DNA of 64,000 nt from contig NZ_WBMS02000004.1 in assembly GCF_008923205.2 (NCBI RefSeq), positions 309,987 through 373,986 on the forward strand, written 5' to 3'. This stretch comes from Actinomadura physcomitrii. Lineage in GTDB: Bacteria; Actinomycetota; Actinomycetes; Streptosporangiales; Streptosporangiaceae. Position numbers and translations under genes: made by a program. Below the pieces are notes generated by a model that saw nothing but the letters and a program-made list of their open reading frames with translations, did not search any database and had not been told where the DNA came from. Numbering within the stretch: position 1 is the stretch's first letter; each line of letters starts with the position of its first letter. Shown here in pieces: positions 34,222-42,544 of this stretch.

Positions 34222-35466
34222 TCAGATCGTGTACGGCAGGCGCTTGATCCCGTTGATGAAGTTGGACTCCAGCCGGTCGGGCTCCCCGGCGCGGATGCCG
34301 GGGACCTTGGCCAGCAGCTCGCGGAACATCACGGTGATCTCCCGCCGCGCCAGGTGGGCGCCCAGGCAGAAGTGCGGGCCCGGCCCGCCGAACCCGACGT
34401 GCGGGTTGGGGTCGCGCAGGATGTCGAACTTCTCCGGGTCGGTGAAGACCGACTCGTCGCGGTTCGCCGACCAGTAGTAGAGGACGAGCTTGTCGCCCTC
34501 CTTGATCTCGTGGCCGTTCAGCGTGGTGTCGCGGGTGGCGGTGCGGCGCATCCAGATGACGGGCGAGACGTACCGGACGATCTCCTCGACGGCACCGGCG
34601 ATGCGGCCCTCGAAGTCCTCGGTGAGCAGGGCGCGCTGGCCGGGGTTGCGGGTGAGCAGGTCCAGGCCGTGCGCGATCGCGTTGCGGGTCGTCTCGTTCC
34701 CGGCGACGACGAGCAGGATGAAGAACGAGCCCAGCTCCTGGTCGGTCAGCGACTCCCCGTCGATGTTGGCGTTGACCAGCGCGGACGTCAGGTCGTCGGT
34801 CGGGTCCTCGCGGCGCTTGCGGCCGAGCTCCTCGACCAGGCCGCGCAGCGTCTCGCCCGCGTTCAGCAGCGCGAGGGCGAGCTGCTCGGGGTCGCCGGCG
34901 GGCACGAACTCGGCGTCGTTGCCGGCGAGGATGACGTTGGTCGCGTCGAGGACGGTCCGGTACTGGTCCTCGGCGATGCCCATCATGTCGCAGATGATCT
35001 TCAGGGGCAGCCGGGCGGCCACGTCCGCGACGAAGTCGCCGCTGCCGCCGCCCGCGGCGACGTTCCCGACGATCTCGGCGGCCACGGCCTCGACGCGGTC
35101 CTCGAACCGCTGGATCATCCGCGGCGAGAACGCCCGGGACACGATCCGGCGGATCTTGGCGTGCCGGGGGTCGTCCATGCTGATCATCGAGCCGAAGTAC
35201 TCGTGCATGTCGCCCGGCATGTCCGGGATGCTGATCGCGCCGCGCCCGGAGCAGAAGTCCTGCGGGCGGCGGGACGCCTCGACGATGTCCGCGTGCCGGG
35301 TGAGGGCGTAGTAGCCCGGCCCCTGCGGCGCGATGACGATGTCGGGCTCCTCGAACTTGACGAGTTCGGGATGCCACCGCAGGGCCTTGAACGCCTCGTG
35401 CCGCTGGTCGTGCGGCCGGCGCCAGAACTCCCAGTCCGTCAGGTTGATGTCAGCGACCTCGAGCAC
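34222..35466 (-). CDS. Cytochrome P450, CYP125/CYP124-like (414 aa)
   Basis: Heme monooxygenase. The I-helix oxygen-binding motif is VVAGNETTRNA, the ExxR motif is EEIVRY, and the heme ligand Cys lies in GFGGPGPHFCLGAHLARRE. The N-terminal DINLTDWEFWRR and overall layout resemble actinobacterial CYP125/CYP124/CYP142 enzymes that hydroxylate the terminus of sterol side chains or branched lipids; the exact subfamily is a guess from pattern. The GTG at 35466 has GAGGTGA upstream. No ferredoxin or reductase gene is adjacent. An 8-bp inverted repeat lies just upstream. Confidence 0.9.
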   Translation of the reverse strand: MLEVADINLTDWEFWRRPHDQRHEAFKALRWHPELVKFEEPDIVIAPQGPGYYALTRHADIVEASRRPQDFCSGRGAISIPDMPGDMHEYFGSMISMDDPRHAKIRRIVSRAFSPRMIQRFEDRVEAVAAEIVGNVAAGGGSGDFVADVAARLPLKIICDMMGIAEDQYRTVLDATNVILAGNDAEFVPAGDPEQLALALLNAGETLRGLVEELGRKRREDPTDDLTSALVNANIDGESLTDQELGSFFILLVVAGNETTRNAIAHGLDLLTRNPGQRALLTEDFEGRIAGAVEEIVRYVSPVIWMRRTATRDTTLNGHEIKEGDKLVLYYWSANRDESVFTDPEKFDILRDPNPHVGFGGPGPHFCLGAHLARREITVMFRELLAKVPGIRAGEPDRLESNFINGIKRLPYTI

Positions 35467-35500
35467 GTGCTATCACCTCGTCCGAACGTGATTCGGTTTA

Positions 35501-35528
35501 CATGCACTGTCTCAAAGTAAAGTGCATG
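35501..35528. promoter_or_regulatory. Inverted repeat upstream of the P450 gene
   Basis: CATGCACT (35501-35508) and AGTGCATG (35521-35528), perfect 8-bp arms with a 12-base spacer, 35 bases upstream of the P450 start. Candidate operator for an unlinked regulator. Confidence 0.55.
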
Positions 35529-35678
35529 ACCGACACCGGACGGCGCGGTGACCCGCGTCACACCGGCCTCAGCGTAGCCCCATCCTGGCCCGGTCCGTGG
35601 TGGTTCCGCACGTTCGCGGCGGATCATCCCGCCTCCGGGCGCGCCCGCGCCCGCCGGGCCCGGGCGCGCCCGGAAGGA

Positions 35679-36917
35679 TCACAGCCGCGCCCACGCCTCC
35701 GCCAGCACCGCGCGCAGGATCTGCTCGATCTCGTCGAAGTGCGCCTGGTCGCAGGTCAGCGGCGGCGCCAGCTGGACGACCGGGTCGCCGCGGTCGTCGG
35801 CGCGGCAGTACAGGCCCGCCTCGTACAGCGCCTTGTCGAGGAACCCGCGCAGCAGCCGCTCCGACTCCTCCTCTGTGAACGTCTCCCGGGTGTCGCGGTC
35901 CTTCACCATCTCGATGCCGTAGAAGTAGCCGTCGCCGCGGACGTCCCCGACGATCGGCAGGTCCCGCAGCCGCTCCAGCGTCGCGCGGAACGCGTCGCGG
36001 TTGCGCATGACGTGGCCGAGCAGGTCCTCGCGCTCGAACAGGTCGAGGTTCGCCAGCGCCACCGCCGCCGACACCGGGTGCCCGCCGAAGGTGTGGCCGT
36101 GCGCGAACATCGCCGTGCCGTGCCTGAACGGCTCGAACAGCCGGTCGGCGACGAGCATCCCGCCGAGCGGCGAGTACCCCGACGTCACGCCCTTGGCGAA
36201 GGCGATGATGTCGGGCGTGCAGCCGAACCGCTGCGCGCCGAACATCGTGCCGAGCCGGCCGAACGCGCAGATCACCTCGTCCGACACCAGCAGCACGTCG
36301 TGCCGGTCGCAGATCTCGCGGACCCGCTGGAAGTAGCCGGGCGGCGGCGGGAAGCAGCCGCCCGCGTTCTGCACCGGCTCCAGGAACACCGCCGCGACCG
36401 TGTCCGGCCCCTCGAACTCGATGGCCTCCCCGATCCGGTCCGCGGCCCAGCGGCCGAACGCCTCCGGGTCGTCGCCGTGCTCGGGCGCCCGGTAGATGTT
36501 GGTGTTCGGGACCCGGAACGCGCTCGGCACCAGCGGCTCGAACGGCTCCTTCAGGCCGGGCAGGCCGGTCAGCGACAGCGCGCCGTGCGGGGTGCCGTGG
36601 TAGGCGACCGCGCGGCTGATCACCTTGTGCTCGGCGGGCTTGCCGGTCAGCGTGAAGTACTGCTTGGCGAGCTTCCACGCGCTCTCCACGGCGTCGCCGC
36701 CGCCGGTGGTGAAGAACACCCGGTCCAGGCCGTCCGGCGCGAGGCCGGCGAGCCGCTCGGCCAGCTCGACCGCCTTGGGGTGCGCGTACGACCCGATCGG
36801 GAAGTACGCCAGCTCGGCGGCCTGCTTGGCGGCGGCCTGCGCCGGCTCCTCGCGCCCGTGGCCGACCTGGACGGTGAACAGCCCGGACAGCCCGTCGAGG
36901 TAGCGCCGGCCCGCCGC
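35679..36917 (-). pseudogene. Class III (omega) aminotransferase gene lacking its 5' end
   Basis: The sequence from GRRYLDGLSGLFTVQVGHGREEPAQAAAKQAAELAYFPIGSYAHPKAVELAERL through FFTTGGGDAVESAWKLAKQY to the PLP lysine in IIAFAKGVTSGYSPLGG is a normal class III aminotransferase. About 50-60 N-terminal residues are absent. Upstream of about 36917 the homology ends abruptly, there is no in-frame start codon at the expected place, and the divergent hydrolase gene begins only 115 bases away. An internal GTG at 36719 could give 346 residues but would lack an essential N-terminal part. Most likely a truncated, inactive gene. Confidence 0.75.
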
Positions 36918-37032
36918 ACGTATTCGGACACAGGTATCCGTAGCGATGCCGTCACGTGACCGGCACCCCCGCCCAGCCGCGGGACCCCGGCCGGCGGTAG
37001 CGTCGCCCCGGGATCAAGGAGGCGAACACCGC

Positions 37033-37926
37033 ATGGGCGACATCACCACCGGTTCGGTAAAGGCGAACGGCCTGGACTTCTGCTACCTCGCGGCGGGCCC
37101 GGAGAACGGGCCGCTCGCGCTGTGCCTGCACGGCTTCCCGGACTCGGCGCACACCTGGCGGCACCTGCTCCCCGAACTCGCCGCCGCCGGCTACCGCGCC
37201 GTCGCGCCCTTCATGCGCGGGTACGCGCCCACGTCCGTCCCCGAGGACGGCGCCTACCAGGGCGGCGCCCTGGCCGCCGACGCCAACGCCCTGCACGAGG
37301 CGTTCGGCGGCGGCTCCGACGCCGTCGTCATCGGGCACGACTGGGGCGCCTTCGCCACCTACGGCGCCGCCGCCGCGGCCCCCGACCGCTGGCGCAAGGC
37401 GGTCGCCATGTCCGTCCCGCCCATCTCGGTGATGGCGACGGCCTTCTTCGACTACGAGCAGCTCAAGCGCTCGTTCTACATCTTCGTGTTCCAGACGCCC
37501 CTGGCGGAGGCCGCCGTGAACCGCGCCTTCATCGAAGGCCTGTGGCGCGACTGGTCCCCCAAGGACGCCGGCTACGCCGCCGAGGACGTCGACCACGTCA
37601 TGGACTGCCTCGGCACACCGGACAACCTGTCGGCCGCGCTCGGCTACTACCGCGCCATGTTCGACACCTCGCGCCACACGGAACGCTATGCGGCCGAACA
37701 GGAGGCGACCACCTCGATCGGCGTACGCCCCGTCCTGTACCTGCACGGCGCCGAGGACGGCTGCCTGGGGCCCGACATCGTCACCCCCGGCGGCGACGTC
37801 AGCGGCGTCCTGGCCGGGCTCCCCGCCGGCTCGCGCGCCGAGCTCGTCCCCGGCGGCGGCCACTTCCTCCAACTGGACCGCCCCGCCGACGTCAACCACC
37901 GCATCCTCGACTGGCTGTCGACCTGA
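37033..37926 (+). CDS. Alpha/beta hydrolase, epoxide hydrolase-like (297 aa)
   Basis: Alpha/beta-hydrolase fold with the oxyanion-hole motif LHGFPDSAHTWRH, nucleophile Asp in the elbow VVIGHDWGAFAT (Asp rather than Ser, as in epoxide hydrolases and dehalogenases), an acidic residue in LHGAEDGCLG and the catalytic His in GGGHFLQLD. The ATG at 37033 follows AAGGAGG. It stands alone, divergent from the truncated aminotransferase and convergent with a second hydrolase. Substrate unknown. Confidence 0.85.
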   Translation: MGDITTGSVKANGLDFCYLAAGPENGPLALCLHGFPDSAHTWRHLLPELAAAGYRAVAPFMRGYAPTSVPEDGAYQGGALAADANALHEAFGGGSDAVVIGHDWGAFATYGAAAAAPDRWRKAVAMSVPPISVMATAFFDYEQLKRSFYIFVFQTPLAEAAVNRAFIEGLWRDWSPKDAGYAAEDVDHVMDCLGTPDNLSAALGYYRAMFDTSRHTERYAAEQEATTSIGVRPVLYLHGAEDGCLGPDIVTPGGDVSGVLAGLPAGSRAELVPGGGHFLQLDRPADVNHRILDWLST

Positions 37927-37954
37927 GCCCCGCCGGGCGGCCGTCAGTATGGCT

Positions 37955-38122
37955 CAGCACCCACCTGGGGGGACGACCCCCCAAACCCCCCGACAACAAC
38001 CGCTGAACCGCTCCTTCGCTAGCGCTCAGTCGGCGGTTCAGCACCCACCTGGGGGGACGACCCCCCAGACCCCCCGACAACAACCGCTGAACCGCTCCTT
38101 CGCTAGCGCTCAGTCGGCGGTT
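37955..38122. repeat. 84-bp direct repeat x2 with terminator-like hairpins between convergent hydrolase genes
   Basis: Copies at 37955-38038 and 38039-38122 are adjacent and differ at one base (A/G in CCAAAC/CCAGAC). Each holds GGGGGGACGACCCCCC and an inverted repeat GCTGAACCG / CGGTTCAGC around CGCTAGCG. The second copy ends at the stop codon of the minus-strand hydrolase. Likely a duplicated bidirectional terminator or a dispersed intergenic element. Confidence 0.92.
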
Positions 38123-39000
38123 CAGCGGTCCATGAGCTCGCGCAGGGTCTTGGCGATCTCGGCGGGCGCCTGCTCGGCCATGAAGTGGCCGTGGCCGACC
38201 GTGCCGTGCACCAAGTCCGGCGCCCACGCCGACCACAGCGCCCGCGCGTCGAAGCCGAGCGCGGCGCCCCAGTCCTGCTGCAGGACGGTCACCGGCATCC
38301 GCAGCCGGTTCCCGGCGTCGCGGTCGGCCTGGTCGTGCGTGATGTCGATGCCGGCGGACGCACGGTAGTCCGCGACGATCGACGGGACGGCGTCGCGGCA
38401 GGCGTCCAGGTAGGCGGCGCTGACATCGGCCGGGATCGCCTCCGGGTCCGCACCCCAGACGTCGAGGAAGTGGCCGAAGAACGCGTCGGCGGTCGCGGCG
38501 ATCATCTGCTCGGGCAGGCCGGGCGGCTGCGCCATCAGGTAGAGGTGGAACCCGACGGCGGCGCTCACCCCGTGCATCGCGTCCCACATCTCCAGGGTGG
38601 GCAGCACGTCCAGGCAGGCCAGGTGCGTGATCGTGTCCGGGTGGTCCAGGCCGGCGCGGAAGGCGACCAGTGCGCCCCGGTCGTGCCCGGCCAGCGCGAA
38701 GCGCTCGTGCCCGAGTGCGCGGGCGAGGGCGACGATGTCGGCGGCCATGGTGCGCTTGGAGTAGGTGTCCGGGCCGTCCTCCGCCGGCTTGTCGCTCGCG
38801 CCGTAGCCGCGCAGGTCCGGGCAGATCACGGTGTGGTCGGCGGCGAGGCCGGCGGCGACGTGCCGCCACATCAGGTGCGTCTGCGGGAACCCGTGCAGCA
38901 GCACGATCGGGCTGCCCGAGCCGCCGGCCGCCGCGTGCAGGGACACCCCGTCGGCGACAGGGACCCGCTGATAGTGGAAACCGTTGATCGTCGTGGTCAT
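38122..39000 (-). CDS. Alpha/beta hydrolase, haloacetate dehalogenase-like (292 aa)
   Basis: Close in pattern to fluoroacetate/haloacetate dehalogenases: LLHGFPQTHLMWRHVAAGLAADHTVICPDLRGYGASDKP, nucleophile Asp followed by Arg in LAGHDRGALVAFR, LDVLPTLEMWDAM, IVADYRASAGID and the catalytic His in GHGHFMAEQ. The Trp that follows His in true fluoroacetate dehalogenases appears replaced (FHLYLMAQP), so defluorination is doubtful. The ATG at 39000 is chosen because the upstream in-frame extension to 39030 has no ribosome-binding site. Its stop lies in the 84-bp repeat. Confidence 0.82.
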   Translation of the reverse strand: MTTTINGFHYQRVPVADGVSLHAAAGGSGSPIVLLHGFPQTHLMWRHVAAGLAADHTVICPDLRGYGASDKPAEDGPDTYSKRTMAADIVALARALGHERFALAGHDRGALVAFRAGLDHPDTITHLACLDVLPTLEMWDAMHGVSAAVGFHLYLMAQPPGLPEQMIAATADAFFGHFLDVWGADPEAIPADVSAAYLDACRDAVPSIVADYRASAGIDITHDQADRDAGNRLRMPVTVLQQDWGAALGFDARALWSAWAPDLVHGTVGHGHFMAEQAPAEIAKTLRELMDR

Positions 39001-39084
39001 GGCCGCAGGTTGCCGTCCGTGAATGAGCATCCGGTCAGCGCGCTAGCGTGAGGTCGCGGGGAGTCACCGGGGAGGGGCGGGCGA

Positions 39085-41085
39085 GTGGAGGTCGTGTTCG
39101 GGGTGCTGGGGCCGGTGACGGCCTGGGACGCCGCGGGCGGGCCGATCGCGTTGAAGGGGCCGCGGCACCGGGCGGTCCTGGCCAGGCTGATCGTCGCGCG
39201 GCGGCGCGTCGTCCCGGTCGGGCTGCTCGTCGACGACCTCTGGGACGTCCCGCCGGAGGGGGCGGTCGGTGCGGTCCGGACGTTCGTGGCGGCGCTGCGC
39301 CGGGCGCTGGAGCCCGGCCGTGCGCCGCGCACGCCGCCCCGGCTGCTGGTCACCGAGGGGCCCGGGTACGCGCTGCGCGCCGAGCCCGGGCAGGTGGACG
39401 CCTGGCGGTTCGAGCAGGCCGTGTCCGACGCGGCCGACCTGCCGCCCGGCAGGGCGCAGGTGCGGCTGGAGGAGGCGCTCGGCTGGTGGCGCGGCCCCGC
39501 CTACGCCGACTTCGCCGACGAGCCCTGGGCCCGGGCCGAGCGGTCCCGGCTGGCCGAGCTGCGGCTGCACGCGGTGGAGCGGCGGGCGCAGGCGCGGCTC
39601 GACGCCGGGCTGGCCGCCGAGACCGTACCGGACCTGGACGCGCACGTCAGCGAGCATCCGTGGCGCGAGTCGGGCTGGCGGCTGCTCGCGCTCGCGCTGT
39701 ACCGGACGGGCCGCCAGGCCGACGCGCTCGCGGTGCTGCGCCGCGCCCGCGGCATCCTGGCCGGCCGGCTCGGCCTCGACCCCGGCCCCGAGCTGCGCCG
39801 GATGGAGGCCGACGTGCTCGCGCAGGCGCCCGGCCTGGACCGGCCCGCCGAGCCGGAGACGGCGGCGGCGCGGCTGTGGACGCGCGCGGCGGCCGACTAC
39901 GACCGCACGGTCGCGGCGGGGGCGCGCACGCGGCTGGAGTCGACGGTCGGCCTGCTCCGCGACCTGGCGGTGCGCGGGAGCGGCGGGCTGGAGGCCGCCC
40001 GAGGGCACCGGCTGGCGGCCGTCGCCGCGGCGGAGGAGTTCGGCGACCCGGAGCTGACCGCCCGGGTGATCGGCGCCTACGACGTCCCGGCGAACTGGAC
40101 GCGCAGCGACGACCCGGAGCTCGCGCGGCGGATCGTCGCCGCGGCCGAGCGCGTCCTGCCCCGGCTGCCGCCCGGGCCCGCGCACGACGCGACGCGGGCG
40201 CGGCTGCTCGCCACGATCGCGCTGGAGATGCGCGGCACCCGGTCGCCGCGGGGCCCGGAGGCCGCCGCCGAAGCGGAGGCGCTGGCCCGCGACCTGGACG
40301 ATCCGGCGGTGCTGGCGTTCGCGCTGAACGGCGCGTACATGCAGTCGTGCACGCGGGCCGGGCTCGCGGCCCGCCGCGACGCGATCGGCGCCGAGCTCGT
40401 CGACCTGTCGGTCCGGCACGGCGTGGTGACCTTCGAGGTCCTCGGCCACCTCATCGGGCTGCAGGCGCGCTGCGCGCTCGGCGACTTCACCGCGGCCGAC
40501 GGGCACGCGGCCGCCGCCGACCGGCTGGGCGAGCGCCATGAACTGCCGCTGGTCGGCGTGTTCACGCAGTGGTACGCCGTGCTGCGGTCGGCCGCGTCGG
40601 GGCAGGCCCCGGCCGCCGAGACGGAAGCGGCCTACCGGGCGGCGGCCGCACGCCTGGAAGGCGCCGGGATGCCCGGCCTGTCCGGAGGGCTGCTGCCTCT
40701 CGCGCTGCTCAGCGTCCGGTTGACCGCACCGAACCCGCTGCCGTCCGGCGACCGGAGCCCGGTCGAGGTCGACCCGGCGGACGGCTGGGGGCCGTACCGC
40801 CCCTGGGCCGAACCGCTCGCCCTGCTGCACGCCGGCCGCGACGACGAGGCGAAAGCGGCGCTGCGCGCCCTGCCGGAGCCGCCCGCGGACCTGATGTACG
40901 AGGCGATGTGCTGCCTGGAGGCCGCCGCCGCGCTGTCGCTCAGCGACGAACCCGTCCTGCGGCGCGCCCGCGACCGGCTCCTGCCCGCCGCGGGCGAACT
41001 CGCGGGCGCGGGCAGCGGGCTGCTCACCTTCGGCCCCGTCGCCACCTGGCTCGCCCGCCTGAACGCCGCACTGAACGAAACCTGA
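39085..41085 (+). CDS. BTAD-domain transcriptional regulator (SARP/AfsR-like, 666 aa)
   Basis: N-terminal OmpR-type winged helix (GVLGPVTAWDAAGGPIALKGPRHRAVLARLI...EGPGYALRAEPGQVDAWRFE) followed by a bacterial transcriptional activator domain (residues ~95-245, EHPWRESGWRLLALALYRTGRQADALAVLRRARGILAGRLGLDPGPELRRME). The remaining ~400 residues are all-alpha, Ala-rich and TPR-like. There is no NB-ARC ATPase between, unlike AfsR. SARP-type proteins activate secondary-metabolite clusters by binding direct repeats; the adjacent genes are not an obvious cluster, so the target is unknown. The start is GTG 39085 after GGGGAGGGG. Confidence 0.87.
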   Translation: MEVVFGVLGPVTAWDAAGGPIALKGPRHRAVLARLIVARRRVVPVGLLVDDLWDVPPEGAVGAVRTFVAALRRALEPGRAPRTPPRLLVTEGPGYALRAEPGQVDAWRFEQAVSDAADLPPGRAQVRLEEALGWWRGPAYADFADEPWARAERSRLAELRLHAVERRAQARLDAGLAAETVPDLDAHVSEHPWRESGWRLLALALYRTGRQADALAVLRRARGILAGRLGLDPGPELRRMEADVLAQAPGLDRPAEPETAAARLWTRAAADYDRTVAAGARTRLESTVGLLRDLAVRGSGGLEAARGHRLAAVAAAEEFGDPELTARVIGAYDVPANWTRSDDPELARRIVAAAERVLPRLPPGPAHDATRARLLATIALEMRGTRSPRGPEAAAEAEALARDLDDPAVLAFALNGAYMQSCTRAGLAARRDAIGAELVDLSVRHGVVTFEVLGHLIGLQARCALGDFTAADGHAAAADRLGERHELPLVGVFTQWYAVLRSAASGQAPAAETEAAYRAAAARLEGAGMPGLSGGLLPLALLSVRLTAPNPLPSGDRSPVEVDPADGWGPYRPWAEPLALLHAGRDDEAKAALRALPEPPADLMYEAMCCLEAAAALSLSDEPVLRRARDRLLPAAGELAGAGSGLLTFGPVATWLARLNAALNET

Positions 41086-41125
41086 ACGCGCCGTCCGGGA
41101 CGGTGCCCACCAGGGCGAACAAGTG

Positions 41126-41157
41126 ACGGGCCGGCCGGTTGGTGCCGGCCGGCCCGT
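41126..41157. terminator. Bidirectional terminator
   Basis: Perfect 13-bp stem ACGGGCCGGCCGG / CCGGCCGGCCCGT with a 6-base loop, between the convergent BTAD regulator and methyltransferase genes. Confidence 0.88.
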
Positions 41158-41187
41158 CGCCGACTCGTCGCGGGAGCCCTCGCGGCT

Positions 41188-42453
41188 TCACACGCCCCAG
41201 TCGGGACGCAGCGGCATGCGGCTGCCGCCGTCCTCGTCGAGCTTCACGCCCAGGGTCTGGTGCAGCTGGATCCAGTTCTGGTTGAAGCCGAGCACGCAGC
41301 CGGCCATGTAGACGCGCCACACCCGGGCCGTGCCCTCGCCGACCTCGGCGACGGCCTCGTCCCAGTGCTCATCCAGGTTCCGGCACCAGCCCGTGAGGGT
41401 CCGCGCGTAGTGCTCGCGCAGGTTCTCCTGGTGCCGGATCTCGAAGCCCGCGTCGTTCATCTGCTGCTGGACGTACCCGGGGCCCTCCAGCTCACCGTCC
41501 GGGAACACGTACCGGTTGATGAACCCGTTCTCCTTGCGGGTGGGCCCGAGGTTGTCCGGACGGGTGATGGTGTGGTTCAGCATCCGCCCGCCGCGCTTCA
41601 GCTTCCCGTACAGGAACGAGAAGTACGACGGCAGGTTCTTCTTGCCGATGTGCTCGGTGAGCCCGATGGAGCTGATCGCGTCGAAGCCCGTCTCCGTCAC
41701 GTCCCGGTAGTCCAGGTGCCGGACCTCGGCGAGGTCCGACAGGCCCCGGTCCGCGATGGCCTTCTGCGCCCACTCGGCCTGCTGCTTGGACAGCGTCACG
41801 CCGAGCGCCTTCACGCCGTACTCCTTGGCGGCGTGCATCACCATGCCGCCCCAGCCGCAGCCCACGTCCAGCAGCCGCATCCCCTGTTTCAGCCCGATCT
41901 TCTTGGCCACCAGGTCGTGCTTGTGGAACTGCGCCTCCTCCAGCGTCGAGTGCTCCTCGGGGTAGCACGCGCACGTGTAGGCCATGGACGGCCCCAGCAC
42001 CCACTCGTAAAAGGTGTTGGACACGTCGTAGTGGTGCGAGATGGCCTTCGCGTCGCGCCGCTTGGAGTGCCGCAGCCACGACGGGATGCGGCTGAAGGGA
42101 GCCTCCTGCGGCGGCGGGTCCAGCCGGCGGGACATCGCCGCGCGCAGCAGCGGATCCCCCAGCACCCCGCGCACGATCCGCGCCTTGTCCCGCGGTGTCA
42201 CGTCGCTGAGCACCTGCTGCATCGTCGTCAGCGCCTCGATCATGTCGCCGCTGACGTCGATCATGCCGGTGACGTACGCGCGGGCCAGCCCCAGCGCTCC
42301 CGGCGAGTGCACCAGATAGGACACCGCGTAGGGCGAGCGCACGTCGAACCGGATGGGCGCGCCGGGCACGCCCGACCGCGAACCGTCGTACGCCGTGAAC
42401 TCCACTGGCGCCTCAGCCCCGGCGAGCTGCTCGAAGACCTTGGCCAGCGTCAT
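41188..42453 (-). CDS. tmsB: Cyclopropane-fatty-acid-synthase-family methyltransferase for 10-methylene/10-methyl fatty acids (421 aa)
   Basis: SAM-dependent enzyme of the CFA synthase family. The SAM-binding motif is RLLDVGCGWGGMVMHAAKEYG; further CFA-type segments are ISHHYDVSNTFYEWVLGPSMAYTCACY, SSIGLTEHIGKKN and the C-terminal GFNQNWIQLHQTLGVK. Adjacent downstream of a DHCR24-like FAD protein, as in the tmsA-tmsB (also bfaA/bfaB) pair. There the methyltransferase adds a methylene to C10 of oleoyl chains in phospholipids, and the FAD protein reduces it to give 10-methylstearate (tuberculostearate). The ATG at 42453 follows GGAGGAG. The name rests on this pairing. Confidence 0.85.
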   Translation of the reverse strand: MTLAKVFEQLAGAEAPVEFTAYDGSRSGVPGAPIRFDVRSPYAVSYLVHSPGALGLARAYVTGMIDVSGDMIEALTTMQQVLSDVTPRDKARIVRGVLGDPLLRAAMSRRLDPPPQEAPFSRIPSWLRHSKRRDAKAISHHYDVSNTFYEWVLGPSMAYTCACYPEEHSTLEEAQFHKHDLVAKKIGLKQGMRLLDVGCGWGGMVMHAAKEYGVKALGVTLSKQQAEWAQKAIADRGLSDLAEVRHLDYRDVTETGFDAISSIGLTEHIGKKNLPSYFSFLYGKLKRGGRMLNHTITRPDNLGPTRKENGFINRYVFPDGELEGPGYVQQQMNDAGFEIRHQENLREHYARTLTGWCRNLDEHWDEAVAEVGEGTARVWRVYMAGCVLGFNQNWIQLHQTLGVKLDEDGGSRMPLRPDWGV

Positions 42454-42544
42454 CTTGCTCCTCCTGTCTCTTCGCCCCGGACGGGACGACGATGGTCGAC
42501 CACCGGCCCTTCCGGGGCCCCACCCCCGATTCCGCGGACGCCGG

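Noticed and set aside
36647..36955. Separate small minus-strand gene upstream of the aminotransferase remnant
   Set aside because: It is an alternative frame (Ser/Arg/Pro-rich) of the region that encodes recognisable aminotransferase sequence.
37955..38122. CRISPR array
   Set aside because: Only two long, directly adjacent copies with no spacers and no cas genes.
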